Assembly (NCBI GenBank): GCA_026414545.1
Contig: JAOAIU010000007.1
Coordinates: 1 to 39,260, forward strand
Direction of reading: 5' to 3'
DNA length: 39,260 nt
Source of the DNA: Candidatus Saccharicenans sp.
GTDB taxonomy: Bacteria > Acidobacteriota > Aminicenantia > Aminicenantales > Saccharicenantaceae
Shown: in pieces, positions 8,350 to 16,901 of the stretch
How the letters are laid out: each line of letters starts with the position of its first letter
Position numbering within the stretch: the stretch's first letter is position 1
Notes under the pieces: model-generated
Databases searched by the model: none
What the model saw: the letters and a program-made list of their open reading frames with translations, nothing else
Told to the model about the DNA's origin: nothing
Program-made: the position numbers and the translations under genes

Positions 8350-11300
8350 ATGGCTAAATCAACCGTAATGTGGACCGTATGTCCTAACGGAGTTAAAGAC
8401 GGCAAACTGCGCTTTTCAGCCGCGGTCTCCATCCGCCTGGAAGAGGGGTCGGGGGGGAAGACACCCAGCCTGAGCCTTTTCCCGGAAATTCTCAACTGGC
8501 CAGAAACGGTTAAGGCTATAAGCTTTGGAGTTACATATGATAAGAGAAAAACTGCGGCGCCGGCTGAAGTCAAGAGAATATCACCGGACCCGGAACTTGA
8601 ACTCTGGCAGGCCATCTTCAAACCAGAAGCCCCGGTCTTTAATTTCAAGATGGCTGACCTCAGCCAGAACCTGGTGATTTCCTACCCGGTAAAGAATGTC
8701 ATGACTTTTGTGGCTTCTCAATACCTGAATGTGGCGGCAGAATCTCCCGAAGAACCGCCGCCGATGGAAAAAGTTTTCCATACTGACGGCCTGGCCCAGA
8801 TCCGGTTAAAGCCCATCAGCGACCTGCGCCTGGCCCAAACCGTTCAGCTCCGGACCACCCGTCAGGTCATGGCTCAATCGGTAAGGCGCGAAGCCGAAAG
8901 CCAGAAAATAAGGGCGGTGCAGGTCACTCCACTGCCTCAGCCGCCCAAAGACTTCTTCCTGTTACGGGACTTTCACAAGCCCAAAAATAAAATTTCGGTC
9001 GACCCCAAGACCAGGCAGCCCATAGTTAACAAAGTGCCGATCACCAAGCCGGAGATTGATTTTCACCAGGCCCTAGCTCTCATCACCAATTACCCGGCTC
9101 TCATGAGATTGCTCGGTCTGGCCATAGATTTCGAGATGGAGGTGCCGCCAGACTTTCCGGCCAGCGGCTGGATAAAAATAGTCCCCCAGGGCCGAAGCGA
9201 CGAAACGCCACGGACTGCCTATAACTACGACCCGGCCCGTGGCCTCTTCGAGGCGGCTTCCAGCAAAAGGCCAGCCGAAGTGGTCAATGGTTTCTTAAAC
9301 CTGGCCGACGAAGAACAATACGACCTCATCCAGCTGGATGTGGATGCTGTGGCCCTGAAAACAGCCGAGCTGGCCGATACCGCCGAAACCAAGGAAAAGG
9401 CCGAACTCCCGGCTCTGCGTTCCAGCGGCCTGGGCGTCATCAAAAACGAACAGGCCAAAAGCATTGCCGAAATTCTAGTCCGGGCGGTGGAACTCAACAA
9501 CGACCTGGTGCGCAAAAAAGAAATAATGCTTTACGCTGAAGATTTAGTTCAGGGTTATAGAGTCGACGTCTGGGATGAAAAATCAAGACAGTGGCACTCA
9601 CTCTGCCAGAGAATCGGAACCTACAGATTCATCAGGCTTGGTCGGGAGCTAACCCTGGAAGATGAAGGTTTCATTTCTCCCGCTGTTACCCAGTCTGCGG
9701 ATGAATCATCCAATGACATCTTCGCTCATGAGGCACTCTTCCACTGGGATGGCTGGAGCCTGGTGGCCCCGCGTCCCGGCAAAACCATCGACCCGGAAGA
9801 CACCCCTCGCTCCATAGAAAATAAGGCTCTGACTGATTTCCTGCTGGAGACCAGCTTCAAGCCAAAACCCGGTTCTCTGCCGCGGCTGCGGTATGGCCTC
9901 GGTTACCGGCTGAGGGCCAGAGCAGTGGATCTGGCCGGGAACAGTCTACCGCTGGAGAATCCCGAAGATAGCCAGGCCATTCCGCCCCCTTCTAAACAAC
10001 CCTTCGTTTTCTCCCGCTTTGACCCTGTGCCCTCTCCCCTGATCATTCTGCGGGAAGAACCGAAGAGCGGAGAGAATGTGAACCATGTGGTTATCAAGAG
10101 CTTTAACGAATCCATAGAGAAGGATACTGTCCCCACCGACCAGGTTTCTGACCGCCACGTGGCCCCGCCCAAAATTTCCCAGCTAGATTCGGAGTTTCAC
10201 GGCCTGTTCGACGGAGCTACCGGGCTAAAACCTGAGGTCTACTCCCTGATATGTCAGAGGGACGGAGGCCAGTTCAAGGAAATAGAACCCGGCGAGCAGA
10301 TAGAGATTCCTTATTTCCCTGACCCATGGGCTCGCGGAGCCTGCATCCGGGGTCTTCCCTATGGCGCGCCAGACCCGATGATGATTGAATTTTCAGGAGA
10401 GTGGCCCGATTTTCGGCCGTTCAGGATAAGGCTCCAGGAAGGCAGTCAGCCGGCCCGCTGGGATAATTCTTCGCGCCTCCTGACCGTCTACCTAAAAAAG
10501 GGCGAATTGGTCACTCTGCGCATCAGTTGCTATTTTCCGGAAAGATTTCTCCCGGTTCAGGGACTCTACCGCTGGCTGGAAAAGCCCGAAAGGATTCTGC
10601 CTCAGAAAGTACTCCAACCGCCGCGGGGTCTGCCCGAAGGCCAGGTTCAGGTCTTGAAAACCCTGCAGCCGCCGCGGATAGACCTGACCAGGGTTCGGAC
10701 CATTTCGCTTCAGGGTCGTAACTGGCTGATGACCCCGTTCCGGGAGCTCACCCTGATGCATGCTACCCTGCAACCCGTGGGCAAACCACTCTCCAAATCA
10801 CTGGAAGCCCGAAGAAGCCTCGGCCAGACCTCAGCCATTCTTTACGGAGAATTTGAAATCCACGGGCCAAGCACTTCCAAAGCCGAGCTTCTGGCCGACT
10901 GGAAAGAGCCGGTGGATTATCTCAACGAACCTGGGCCCCGGGTCCTGGACGGCAAGGCCCAGGTGCTGGAATTCAAGATAGACCCGGTCATGACCTCCCT
11001 GAGCTTGACTCCAAGACCTGAAGCCGGCAGGACAACAGCTCAACCGGGAGTGGCTCAACCTCAGACCGGGGCAGCTACGGTGGCTATGGTCAAAGCCCCG
11101 GAGACCCCCGTCTATCGCCACGAATTTGGCGATACCAAGTTCAGACGGGTTAATTATCGCCTGATTACAACCACCAGGTACATGGAGCAATTTCCGTCTA
11201 ACGAACTCCCGGAAGAAACAGGTTATACCCGTTCGAGCGAGCCGGTGGAAGTTAAAGTGCTTAACTCAGCGCCGCCAGCGATGCCCAAGATTGTCTATGT

Positions 11301-12342
11301 GGTGCCATCCTTCAAGTGGGAAAGAAATAAAAAAGGCAGCCAATTAACCAGCGTCAGGAAGAGTGCCCTGCGGGTTTACCTGGAAAGGCCCTGGTACTCA
11401 ACCGGCGAAGGAGAGCTCCTGGCTGTAATTCTGCCGCCAGGGATTACCATCACACCGAAAAAAACAGCGGCCGCCACCGTAAGCCGCCCTGCTACTCCGC
11501 AGGCTTCTCAGAGGATTCAGCCTCAGGTCCAGAAAAAAATCATGGCCCCCGGGATCCAGGTAAGCGCCCCGGCCGTGGCCGAAAAATACAAGCCCTATGT
11601 CACCATGTGGGGAACCGATCCCATCTGGAGGTCGGAACCAGTGGCTCCGCCGGAATATCCATTTCCTGAAATGTTTCCCTCCGCGGTTGAAGTAATGGGT
11701 AACTTGCCCCTTCTGGAGTTGCCTGAGGATAACAATTTCATCGCCGTCGGACATCAGGTCGAATACGACCAAGAACGGCAATTGTGGTTCTGCGACCTGG
11801 AGCTCGACTCCGGCCAGGCTTACTTCCCGTTTATCAGGTTAGCCCTGGCCAGGTTCCAGCCGGAATCAGTGCCGGGTGCTCACCTGTCGCAGGTGGTGGT
11901 GGCTAATTTTGCCCAGATCCTGCCAGAACGAAACCTGGCTGTGACCTTTTATCCATCTAACCTCAGGGAAATTAACGTTACCCTGTCCGGCGTGTCCTAT
12001 ATTCAGGGTTATGCCGGAAGCGGACCGGGTGAAGTGGAAGTGGCCCTGGAAAACAAGAAGCTCAACCTACCGGACGAGCTGGGCTGGGAACCGGTCAAAG
12101 AAGCAGTGATTACACTGAAGCCGCAAAGGGCAGGAACCACAGAAACTGGCTCATTCCTCTGGAAAGGAACCTTAAACCTCCCGTCCGGCCTTAAACTCCA
12201 GGATTACAGAATCACGGTCCGGGAATACGAGTTATTTGACACTGATGAAGTGGATAAGACTGCCCGAACCGTGGCCGCGGTGACCCATAAGAAATACAGG
12301 AGGCTGGTCTACGCTGAAACCATAAAGCTCGTGGATCTGTGA
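8350..12342 (+). CDS. Very large protein of unknown function, partner of the Tat-signal protein
   Basis: A 1330-residue protein with no recognisable named domain. It begins MAKSTVMWTVCPNGV, has no signal peptide and no membrane helix, and starts 14 bases after the upstream stop behind an AGGGAGG site, so the two are almost certainly co-translated. Composition is that of a beta-rich multidomain structural protein: many short strands, and segments such as GYRLRARAVDLAGNSL (about 518-533) that look like Ig/Fn3-type strands. HEFGDTKFRRVNYRL (about 921-935) and LRVYLERPWYSTGEGELLAV (about 1007-1026) look like a conserved core. Two Pro/Gln/Ala-rich linkers (about 890-915 and 1035-1080) separate the blocks. 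How a protein without a signal works with an exported partner is unclear; joint Tat export is possible. Confidence 0.9.
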   Translation: MAKSTVMWTVCPNGVKDGKLRFSAAVSIRLEEGSGGKTPSLSLFPEILNWPETVKAISFGVTYDKRKTAAPAEVKRISPDPELELWQAIFKPEAPVFNFKMADLSQNLVISYPVKNVMTFVASQYLNVAAESPEEPPPMEKVFHTDGLAQIRLKPISDLRLAQTVQLRTTRQVMAQSVRREAESQKIRAVQVTPLPQPPKDFFLLRDFHKPKNKISVDPKTRQPIVNKVPITKPEIDFHQALALITNYPALMRLLGLAIDFEMEVPPDFPASGWIKIVPQGRSDETPRTAYNYDPARGLFEAASSKRPAEVVNGFLNLADEEQYDLIQLDVDAVALKTAELADTAETKEKAELPALRSSGLGVIKNEQAKSIAEILVRAVELNNDLVRKKEIMLYAEDLVQGYRVDVWDEKSRQWHSLCQRIGTYRFIRLGRELTLEDEGFISPAVTQSADESSNDIFAHEALFHWDGWSLVAPRPGKTIDPEDTPRSIENKALTDFLLETSFKPKPGSLPRLRYGLGYRLRARAVDLAGNSLPLENPEDSQAIPPPSKQPFVFSRFDPVPSPLIILREEPKSGENVNHVVIKSFNESIEKDTVPTDQVSDRHVAPPKISQLDSEFHGLFDGATGLKPEVYSLICQRDGGQFKEIEPGEQIEIPYFPDPWARGACIRGLPYGAPDPMMIEFSGEWPDFRPFRIRLQEGSQPARWDNSSRLLTVYLKKGELVTLRISCYFPERFLPVQGLYRWLEKPERILPQKVLQPPRGLPEGQVQVLKTLQPPRIDLTRVRTISLQGRNWLMTPFRELTLMHATLQPVGKPLSKSLEARRSLGQTSAILYGEFEIHGPSTSKAELLADWKEPVDYLNEPGPRVLDGKAQVLEFKIDPVMTSLSLTPRPEAGRTTAQPGVAQPQTGAATVAMVKAPETPVYRHEFGDTKFRRVNYRLITTTRYMEQFPSNELPEETGYTRSSEPVEVKVLNSAPPAMPKIVYVVPSFKWERNKKGSQLTSVRKSALRVYLERPWYSTGEGELLAVILPPGITITPKKTAAATVSRPATPQASQRIQPQVQKKIMAPGIQVSAPAVAEKYKPYVTMWGTDPIWRSEPVAPPEYPFPEMFPSAVEVMGNLPLLELPEDNNFIAVGHQVEYDQERQLWFCDLELDSGQAYFPFIRLALARFQPESVPGAHLSQVVVANFAQILPERNLAVTFYPSNLREINVTLSGVSYIQGYAGSGPGEVEVALENKKLNLPDELGWEPVKEAVITLKPQRAGTTETGSFLWKGTLNLPSGLKLQDYRITVREYELFDTDEVDKTARTVAAVTHKKYRRLVYAETIKLVDL

Positions 12343-12690
12343 AATAGTTTCTCTGAAAAATAATTCTTATCAATTATCGAAGAAATGAAAGAGTCGGGGC
12401 TAATGCTAGTGTACAAAATAATTCGCAATTTGAACTAGGAGGACGAGCCATCGTAATATCTCCTTTTCAAGACTTCAACCTTAAGAAAGGAGGATGTTAC
12501 TTACGATGGCTCAACCTGCTAACTGAGGCTTAAAATGGAGAGATTACGGTGGCCATTTTGCGAACAAGACTTGACATGGCCGGGCTAATGTAATTTCGGC
12601 GGATCAAACCACAGGGATCTAAAATCAAAAAAAATAAATCAAAATCAATCGTCGCTCTTAATCTCATTTCCAAAGAAACCGACCCAGTTG
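12343..12690. other. Convergent intergenic region, 348 bases
   Basis: No credible gene. It lies between the end of the giant operon (plus) and the end of the photolyase gene (minus). Its main content is the inverted repeat at 12445-12512. A six-codon ATG frame (12506-12526, MAQPAN) with AAAGGAGG twelve bases upstream lies partly inside the repeat. The remainder is AT-rich with no T-run terminator that I could see. Confidence 0.6.
12445..12512. repeat. Imperfect 68-base inverted repeat (nested hairpin)
   Basis: Arms GAGCCATCGTAA (12445-12456) and TTACGATGGCTC (12501-12512) are perfect 12-base complements. Inside them CTCCTTT (12460-12466) pairs with AAAGGAG (12486-12492), leaving a 19-base loop. 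The inner 3' arm contains a Shine-Dalgarno-like sequence and the outer 3' arm contains an ATG, so the fold would mask a start site. There is no following T-run, so it is not a standard terminator. Confidence 0.7.
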
Positions 12691-14004
12691 CTATCCTAAA
12701 TAAATTCTTTTGGCCCTGATGGCGGCCGACCTGTGGTCCACGATCGGCTGATGGTAGCTGGGAAGCTCCAGCGAGTGAATTAACCTGCGATCTATCTTCT
12801 TTAGCTCTGGAACATATTTTTTTATATAGCGGCATTCAGGGTCATATTTTTGGGCCTGGAGTTGCGGGTTGAACATCCGCAGAGGCCGGGGGTCGGCCCC
12901 GACCGAGGCCGACCACTGCCAGTTGCCGGCGTTGACCACCTCGTCGTAATCAAGAAGATATTTTTTGAACAGCCTCTCGCCTATTCTCCAGTCCACAAGC
13001 AGGTCTTTGGTCAGGAATGAAGCCACTATCAACCTGGCCCGGTTGTGCATCCAGCCCTCCTGTTTGAGCTGATTGATGGCAGCATCGATGATAGGATAGC
13101 CAGTGCGGGCCTCTTCCACCGCCTTTATGTCTTCATCACGATTGAGCCATCTCAGGCCCCGGCGCTTCTCCTGGAATTCCAGGTTTTCGGTCCAGGGGAA
13201 ATGATGGCGGACATGGTACCAGAACTCGCGCCAGGCCAGTTCCTTGACGTACTGGCTTTCAACTTTGAGTTGCTTCCTGGCCGCGGCCAGCACTTCTCTT
13301 ATTGACACCAGGCCAAACCTGATGGCCACCGACAGGCGGCTGGTACCGTCTTCGTCCAGCTTGTTACGGACCTCATCATAGCTGCGGAAATTATACTGCT
13401 TGAGACGGCGCTCTGCATAATCGGGCCTCCAGTGATGGTTGACCTCGTGCGCTAACAATTTTGAGGTCTCGGCCAGAGACGGCAGTTTAAGCCGTGGCGT
13501 TAGGAGACGTTCAGGTTCTGGCTTGACTGAAACATCCTCCCTCTCCAGTGCTGATCTCCACAGCCTGAAAAAAGGGCTGTAAACTTTTCTGGCCTCAATT
13601 TTTTCCGGTGGCACCAACAGGGAGTCATGGAAATCTCTAAATTCAACGCCCTTCTTCCGGCACAGGGCTTCTACTTTCTTCTGCACCCTATCTCCGGTCC
13701 AGGAGTAGCTACGGTTGGTGTACAGGGCATCCAGTTTAAGTTCCGCAATGAGCCTGGCAAATATTTCTTCCGGTTGTCCGTAAAAGCAATAGAGCTGGCT
13801 GCCCTTGCCCCGAAGCCCAGCATCCAGCCGTTCCAGAGCTGAGACCAGAAAGCCAGTTCTTGAGGCTGGACCATCAAGGTCATTCAAGAGCTGCTTATCA
13901 AAAATGAAGACTGGAATGATTTCAGCAGGAAGGGACGATAGCTCATAAAGGCCGTGGTTGTCCTTAAGCCTTAGGTCTCTTTTAAACCAAAAAATGGCGC
14001 GCAC
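12691..14004 (-). CDS. phr: Deoxyribodipyrimidine photolyase (cryptochrome/photolyase family)
   Basis: A 437-residue light-driven FAD enzyme that splits UV-induced cyclobutane pyrimidine dimers. The N-terminal Rossmann antenna domain starts MRAIFWFKRDLRLKDNHGL. The FAD domain carries TSRLSVAIRFGLVS (221-234), WREFWYHV (258-265), RTGYPIIDAAINQLKQEGWM (300-319), HNRARLIVASFLTKDLLVDW (320-339) and NWQWSASVGADPRP (361-374). These include the Asn/Arg and Trp-rich segments expected for FAD binding and electron transfer. Length is slightly below E. coli PhrB (472), as in many class I-type bacterial enzymes. The start codon is GTG (14002-14004). It sits 47 bases after the DUF4382 lipoprotein gene and may be co-transcribed with it. 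Repair activity is likely; a cryptochrome role is less likely but not excluded. Confidence 0.95.
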   Translation of the reverse strand: MRAIFWFKRDLRLKDNHGLYELSSLPAEIIPVFIFDKQLLNDLDGPASRTGFLVSALERLDAGLRGKGSQLYCFYGQPEEIFARLIAELKLDALYTNRSYSWTGDRVQKKVEALCRKKGVEFRDFHDSLLVPPEKIEARKVYSPFFRLWRSALEREDVSVKPEPERLLTPRLKLPSLAETSKLLAHEVNHHWRPDYAERRLKQYNFRSYDEVRNKLDEDGTSRLSVAIRFGLVSIREVLAAARKQLKVESQYVKELAWREFWYHVRHHFPWTENLEFQEKRRGLRWLNRDEDIKAVEEARTGYPIIDAAINQLKQEGWMHNRARLIVASFLTKDLLVDWRIGERLFKKYLLDYDEVVNAGNWQWSASVGADPRPLRMFNPQLQAQKYDPECRYIKKYVPELKKIDRRLIHSLELPSYHQPIVDHRSAAIRAKRIYLG

Positions 14005-14051
14005 CTCACCTTCCCATCCCGGGCTGAAAGCCGGTAACTACTTCTGGCAAA

Positions 14052-14552
14052 CTAATATATAATTTTTTTAACGACGATGATCGGGGCCAGGCGATAGCCA
14101 CCACCTTCTGGAACCGCGGACCGGGCAGCATCAAAATCCAGGGTCACCTTTACCGTCCCATCCTCAAGCACGGTAAAATTAACGGGAATTGTTATGGTCA
14201 GTGGCGGATTGATGTCCACCTGAAAACTCCGGCCATTGACCACAAGCTCCGCCCTAGTGATGACCAGCTTTATTCCGGTATAGGTTCCCGGTGGAAGGTC
14301 TGCCTGGCAGACTTTCTCTTCCCTGTTTCTTAGCTGGAGCAGGTCATAGGTCCTGGGGTCGGTCAACAAATTATCAGTCCAGGTGCCATCCTCGAGCTTT
14401 AAGTAGATCTGGCTGATGGTGATATAAAAATGCTCCAGGCCATCAAGGGGAGCATCGGTCAGATAAAGTTCAAAGTTTGATGAGCTTTTCGGAGAACAGC
14501 CAAACTGAAATAAAAGAATAATCCCCGCCACTAAAAGCCCTGCCTTCTTCAT
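14052..14552 (-). CDS. DUF4382-type lipoprotein
   Basis: A 166-residue protein with a lipoprotein-like signal: MKKAGLLVAGIILLFQFGC, with Cys19 as probable lipidated residue. The lipobox (QFGC) is off consensus at -3 and -2, so lipidation is probable rather than sure. The mature part starts FELYLTDAPLDGLEHFYITI, the hallmark of DUF4382 (LTDAP, then a putative calcium-site or Fn3-like beta sandwich). It continues with LPPGTYTGIKLVITRAEL and ends RLAPIIVVKKI. The function of the family is unknown; members are usually envelope-anchored. GGAGG lies before the ATG. A TTGACA on the minus strand at 14599-14604 may be its -35 box, but the -10 is poor. Confidence 0.85.
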   Translation of the reverse strand: MKKAGLLVAGIILLFQFGCSPKSSSNFELYLTDAPLDGLEHFYITISQIYLKLEDGTWTDNLLTDPRTYDLLQLRNREEKVCQADLPPGTYTGIKLVITRAELVVNGRSFQVDINPPLTITIPVNFTVLEDGTVKVTLDFDAARSAVPEGGGYRLAPIIVVKKIIY

Positions 14553-14672
14553 GGATAACCTCCTTGGCTACCTTAAGCTTAAGACAACCGCCTCCGGGTG
14601 TCAACGACCGGGGCCGGCTCTCTGGCCTGCTATTATTATCCCGATAATCTGCTTTCCGAAGTCTTCCTGTTT

Positions 14673-15380
14673 TTATTTTCTTCCTTCCACATATTTCTTT
14701 ACCGTGGCCAGGGAGTGGCGGACGTTGCTCCTGGAAAGCCAGGTCCGGAGAAAAGCCGGGACGGGGAAGGCAGGCTTAACCAGAGTTCCGTAACGGGCTA
14801 CCGTCCTGCCTTCATCGTACCTGAACAGCTTCCAGAAACCGTAGAGTTCTTTCAGGTCGTGCGGTTTGTCGCGGTCGAGTTCCCACCAGAGATAATACTC
14901 CTCGGGGACAAAGTGATGAATGACGGTATACCGGACCTTCTGGCCCATGACCTTGACCACGAAGAACGTTCGATTAAAATCAGGCCCCCGTTCCACCGTC
15001 TTCAGCTCTTCGATTTCTTCAAGATACTCGGCCTGTAACTCGGTAGCCGAAAGCATAGCCCAGGCCCGGTCCACCGGGACTTCAAAAATCAGGGCGGCTG
15101 AGATTATGGATTGGCCTTCGGGCGCCCCCTCGTGGGAAGAGACCAGCACCACCTGGCCGGACAGTATTTTTTTCTTCTCCTCTTCGGACAGGTCCTTCAG
15201 CCCATCAGGACCAAAATCAGGTATTGCCCGGCTTAATTGCCGACCCCCTCCTGAACGGGAGGTTAAAGTCATCCCGTCTTCATCATGAGATATCTGGCCA
15301 CATATCCAAGATACCGGTGGCCAGACCTCTTGGGCGATGATTAAGATTATCAGGGAAAAGAATAGCCCGCCTCTGGCCAT
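14673..15380 (-). CDS. Secreted or membrane-anchored SRPBCC/START-like protein
   Basis: Using the ATG at 15378-15380 gives 235 residues starting MARGGLFFSLIILIIAQEVW, a clear signal or anchor helix preceded by TGAGGA. A longer frame to 15458 adds 26 residues without a ribosome site and is less likely. The C-terminal 150 residues (AALIFEVPVDRAWAMLSATE, VRYTVIHHFVPEEYYLWWEL, LYGFWKLFRYDEGRTVARYG) match the helix-grip SRPBCC fold used for hydrophobic ligand binding in START and polyketide-cyclase-like proteins. The ligand is unknown. A lipid or hydroxybenzoid carrier or binding role outside the cytoplasm is plausible from fold and signal. Same strand as the DUF4382 gene, 120 bases away. Confidence 0.75.
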   Translation of the reverse strand: MARGGLFFSLIILIIAQEVWPPVSWICGQISHDEDGMTLTSRSGGGRQLSRAIPDFGPDGLKDLSEEEKKKILSGQVVLVSSHEGAPEGQSIISAALIFEVPVDRAWAMLSATELQAEYLEEIEELKTVERGPDFNRTFFVVKVMGQKVRYTVIHHFVPEEYYLWWELDRDKPHDLKELYGFWKLFRYDEGRTVARYGTLVKPAFPVPAFLRTWLSRSNVRHSLATVKKYVEGRK

Positions 15381-15673
15381 GTTCCTCAGAAGGTTTCCCC
15401 CTCCTGGTGTCAGTTGCTTCTTTTGGCGATTCATACCAGTTGGCATATATGTCGCCACCCCTGAAGATTATTCCAGGTCCTGAAGGCAGTCAAGTCCACC
15501 GAGATAAGGCTTCTTCGGGTTGGCCCCCGGATATGCCCGTAAGACCAGATTTCAACCAGACCAGTGCCTGCCTGTCCTGTATCCTTCGGTTGAAAGCGGA
15601 AGCTGACCGATGTTAGCATAATAGAGAGGGAGGATCAGTCTTCTCCATAAAATTTCAGCGATAAGGAGGAAGA

Positions 15674-16213
15674 ATGAAAAGACTGCTGACCATGACTGTT
15701 ATCGGATTGCTGGCCCTGGCCCTGACCGCTTCAGCTCAACCTGAGGGAAAAAGATGGGAGCTGGGCCTTGGCTTCGACTACAGCAGCGTCAAGGGCCCGG
15801 AGTCCACGGAAGCCTTCGATGTCCTGACCATCCCTCTCAGGCTGGGATATTATGCCTGGAAGGGCCTGGAAGTCGAGCCGGAGCTGTTCCTGATGAAGGT
15901 TGAAGGCAGCGACCTGGGTTATCTCTTCAACCTGAATGGCGTTTACAACTTTAAGACGGCCAGCTCTTTCCGCCCCTTTCTTCTGGCCGGAATCGGAATA
16001 ACTAACGGGATAAAATTTGGCTACCTGATGGAAGCTGATAACGAAGTCAACGGCTTCGTTATCAACGCCGGCGCCGGGCTTAAGTATTTGGTCGGAAATT
16101 CCGCGGCCATCAGATTCGAATACCGGTACCTGCATAGCAGACTGGACTTTGACGGGTACAAAGAAAATTTCAATCATCACGAGTTTCTCATCGGCGTCTC
16201 GATATTCTTCTGA
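15674..16213 (+). CDS. Outer-membrane beta-barrel protein
   Basis: A 179-residue protein with a Sec signal peptide, MKRLLTMTVIGLLALALTASA, cleaved before QPEG. The mature part shows about eight amphipathic strands (WELGLGFDYSS, IPLRLGYYAWKGLEVEPELF, FRPFLLAGIGITNG, VINAGAGLKYLVG, AIRFEYRYLHS). It ends in HHEFLIGVSIFF, with the C-terminal aromatic residue recognised by the BAM machinery. Size and pattern fit the small 8-strand OmpA/OmpX-like fold (OMP_b-brl). It implies a cell with an outer membrane. A strong AGGAGG site precedes the ATG. The role (adhesion, stability, small pore) cannot be told from sequence. Confidence 0.88.
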   Translation: MKRLLTMTVIGLLALALTASAQPEGKRWELGLGFDYSSVKGPESTEAFDVLTIPLRLGYYAWKGLEVEPELFLMKVEGSDLGYLFNLNGVYNFKTASSFRPFLLAGIGITNGIKFGYLMEADNEVNGFVINAGAGLKYLVGNSAAIRFEYRYLHSRLDFDGYKENFNHHEFLIGVSIFF

Positions 16214-16373
16214 GCCGTTGATTCTGGAAAATAGAATTTCCTGGAAAGATATATAAAGCATGATAATTGGTGGCGGAGGGCGGAAGACCAGCATTCAATA
16301 GAAATAAGCCCCTCCTTATCACCCATCATTAACGCTGACAGCGAAAAGTTTTTAGCCGGGCAGGCGAGGTGTT

Positions 16374-16415
16374 GTGATGCATAAAGGCTAAGACCAGGTC
16401 TTTTTTTATCATCAC
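16374..16415. repeat. Hairpin-forming inverted repeat upstream of tRNA-Leu
   Basis: GTGATG (16374-16379), one bulged C, then ATAAA pairs with TTTATCATCAC (16405-16415). The inner AGACC/GGTCT can add pairs. A T-rich run lies inside the 3' arm. It could act as a terminator for the barrel gene or be a chance fold. Confidence 0.3.
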
Positions 16416-16458
16416 GGGTCCCTCATTCAACATTAGTTTTCATCGGAACTGGAGATTA

Positions 16459-16488
16459 TTGACCGTGGTGCCCGATTGTGTTTAAATT
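16459..16488 (+). promoter_or_regulatory. tRNA-Leu promoter
   Basis: TTGACC (16459-16464), an 18-base spacer, then TAAATT (16483-16488). It ends 10 bases before the mature 5' end of the tRNA, so the precursor would have almost no leader. Confidence 0.45.
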
Positions 16489-16498
16489 ATCTGGTGCC

Positions 16499-16584
16499 GC
16501 CGGGGTGGCGGAATTGGTAGACGCAAGGGACTTAAAATCCCTCGGGGTGTAAACTCCGTGCCGGTTCGAGTCCGGCCCTCGGCA
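16499..16584 (+). tRNA. tRNA-Leu (anticodon UAA)
   Basis: Acceptor GCCGGGG (16499-16505) pairs with CCTCGGC (16577-16583) with one G-U pair, and the discriminator is A16584. The anticodon stem AGGGA/TCCCT encloses CTTAAAA, giving anticodon UAA. A long variable arm (class II) is present and the T arm is CCGG-TTCGAGT-CCGG. The 3' CCA is not encoded (TTC follows), so it must be added by the CCA enzyme. It reads UUA and, by wobble, UUG. Confidence 0.97.
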
Positions 16585-16901
16585 TTCCTCCGGATTATCT
16601 GGCTATCTGGCTTGCGATATGCCTGTCTTTGTTATTCTTGGGTGATGGCGATCACTCCTGCCTGTCTATTCCATGTTTTTTTTATCAAATGGCCTGACCC
16701 ATCTTAAGCCTGACCAGGTCAGCCTGATTGAGGACCGAACAAAATATCATGGCCACCAATTTTTTTAATCGACCCTTGGCCCGGGCCAGGCCACGGTTCT
16801 AAGAATTCATTGAACTATAGCATTGGCCAGGCAACTGCTTTCCCGCCAGCCCCGGTTGACAGACTACGTCCCGGGGACTAATCTGGAGATGGGAGGGCAA
16901 A
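16585..16901. other. Intergenic region after tRNA-Leu, 317 bases
   Basis: No gene found on either strand. The only feature of note is a TTGACA at 16856-16861 with a poor -10 (TAATCT, 16879-16884), a possible promoter for the hemerythrin gene, whose GGGAGG ribosome site is at 16891-16896. Confidence 0.5.
16856..16884 (+). promoter_or_regulatory. Candidate promoter for hemerythrin gene
   Basis: Perfect -35 TTGACA (16856-16861), a 17-base spacer, then a weak -10 TAATCT (16879-16884). A shorter 15-base spacing gives ACTAAT instead. A weak -10 would suit an activated or alternative-sigma promoter, but this is speculative. Confidence 0.35.

Noticed and set aside
4997-12342. Giant pair as phage-tail or contractile injection genes
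   Set aside because: No tail sheath, tube, baseplate, spike or AAA ATPase gene nearby, and a Tat signal is not expected on such structural proteins.
16391-16407. AGACCAGGTCT followed by seven T as an intrinsic terminator
   Set aside because: The stem would have only four pairs once a minimal loop is allowed; kept only as part of the larger low-confidence hairpin.
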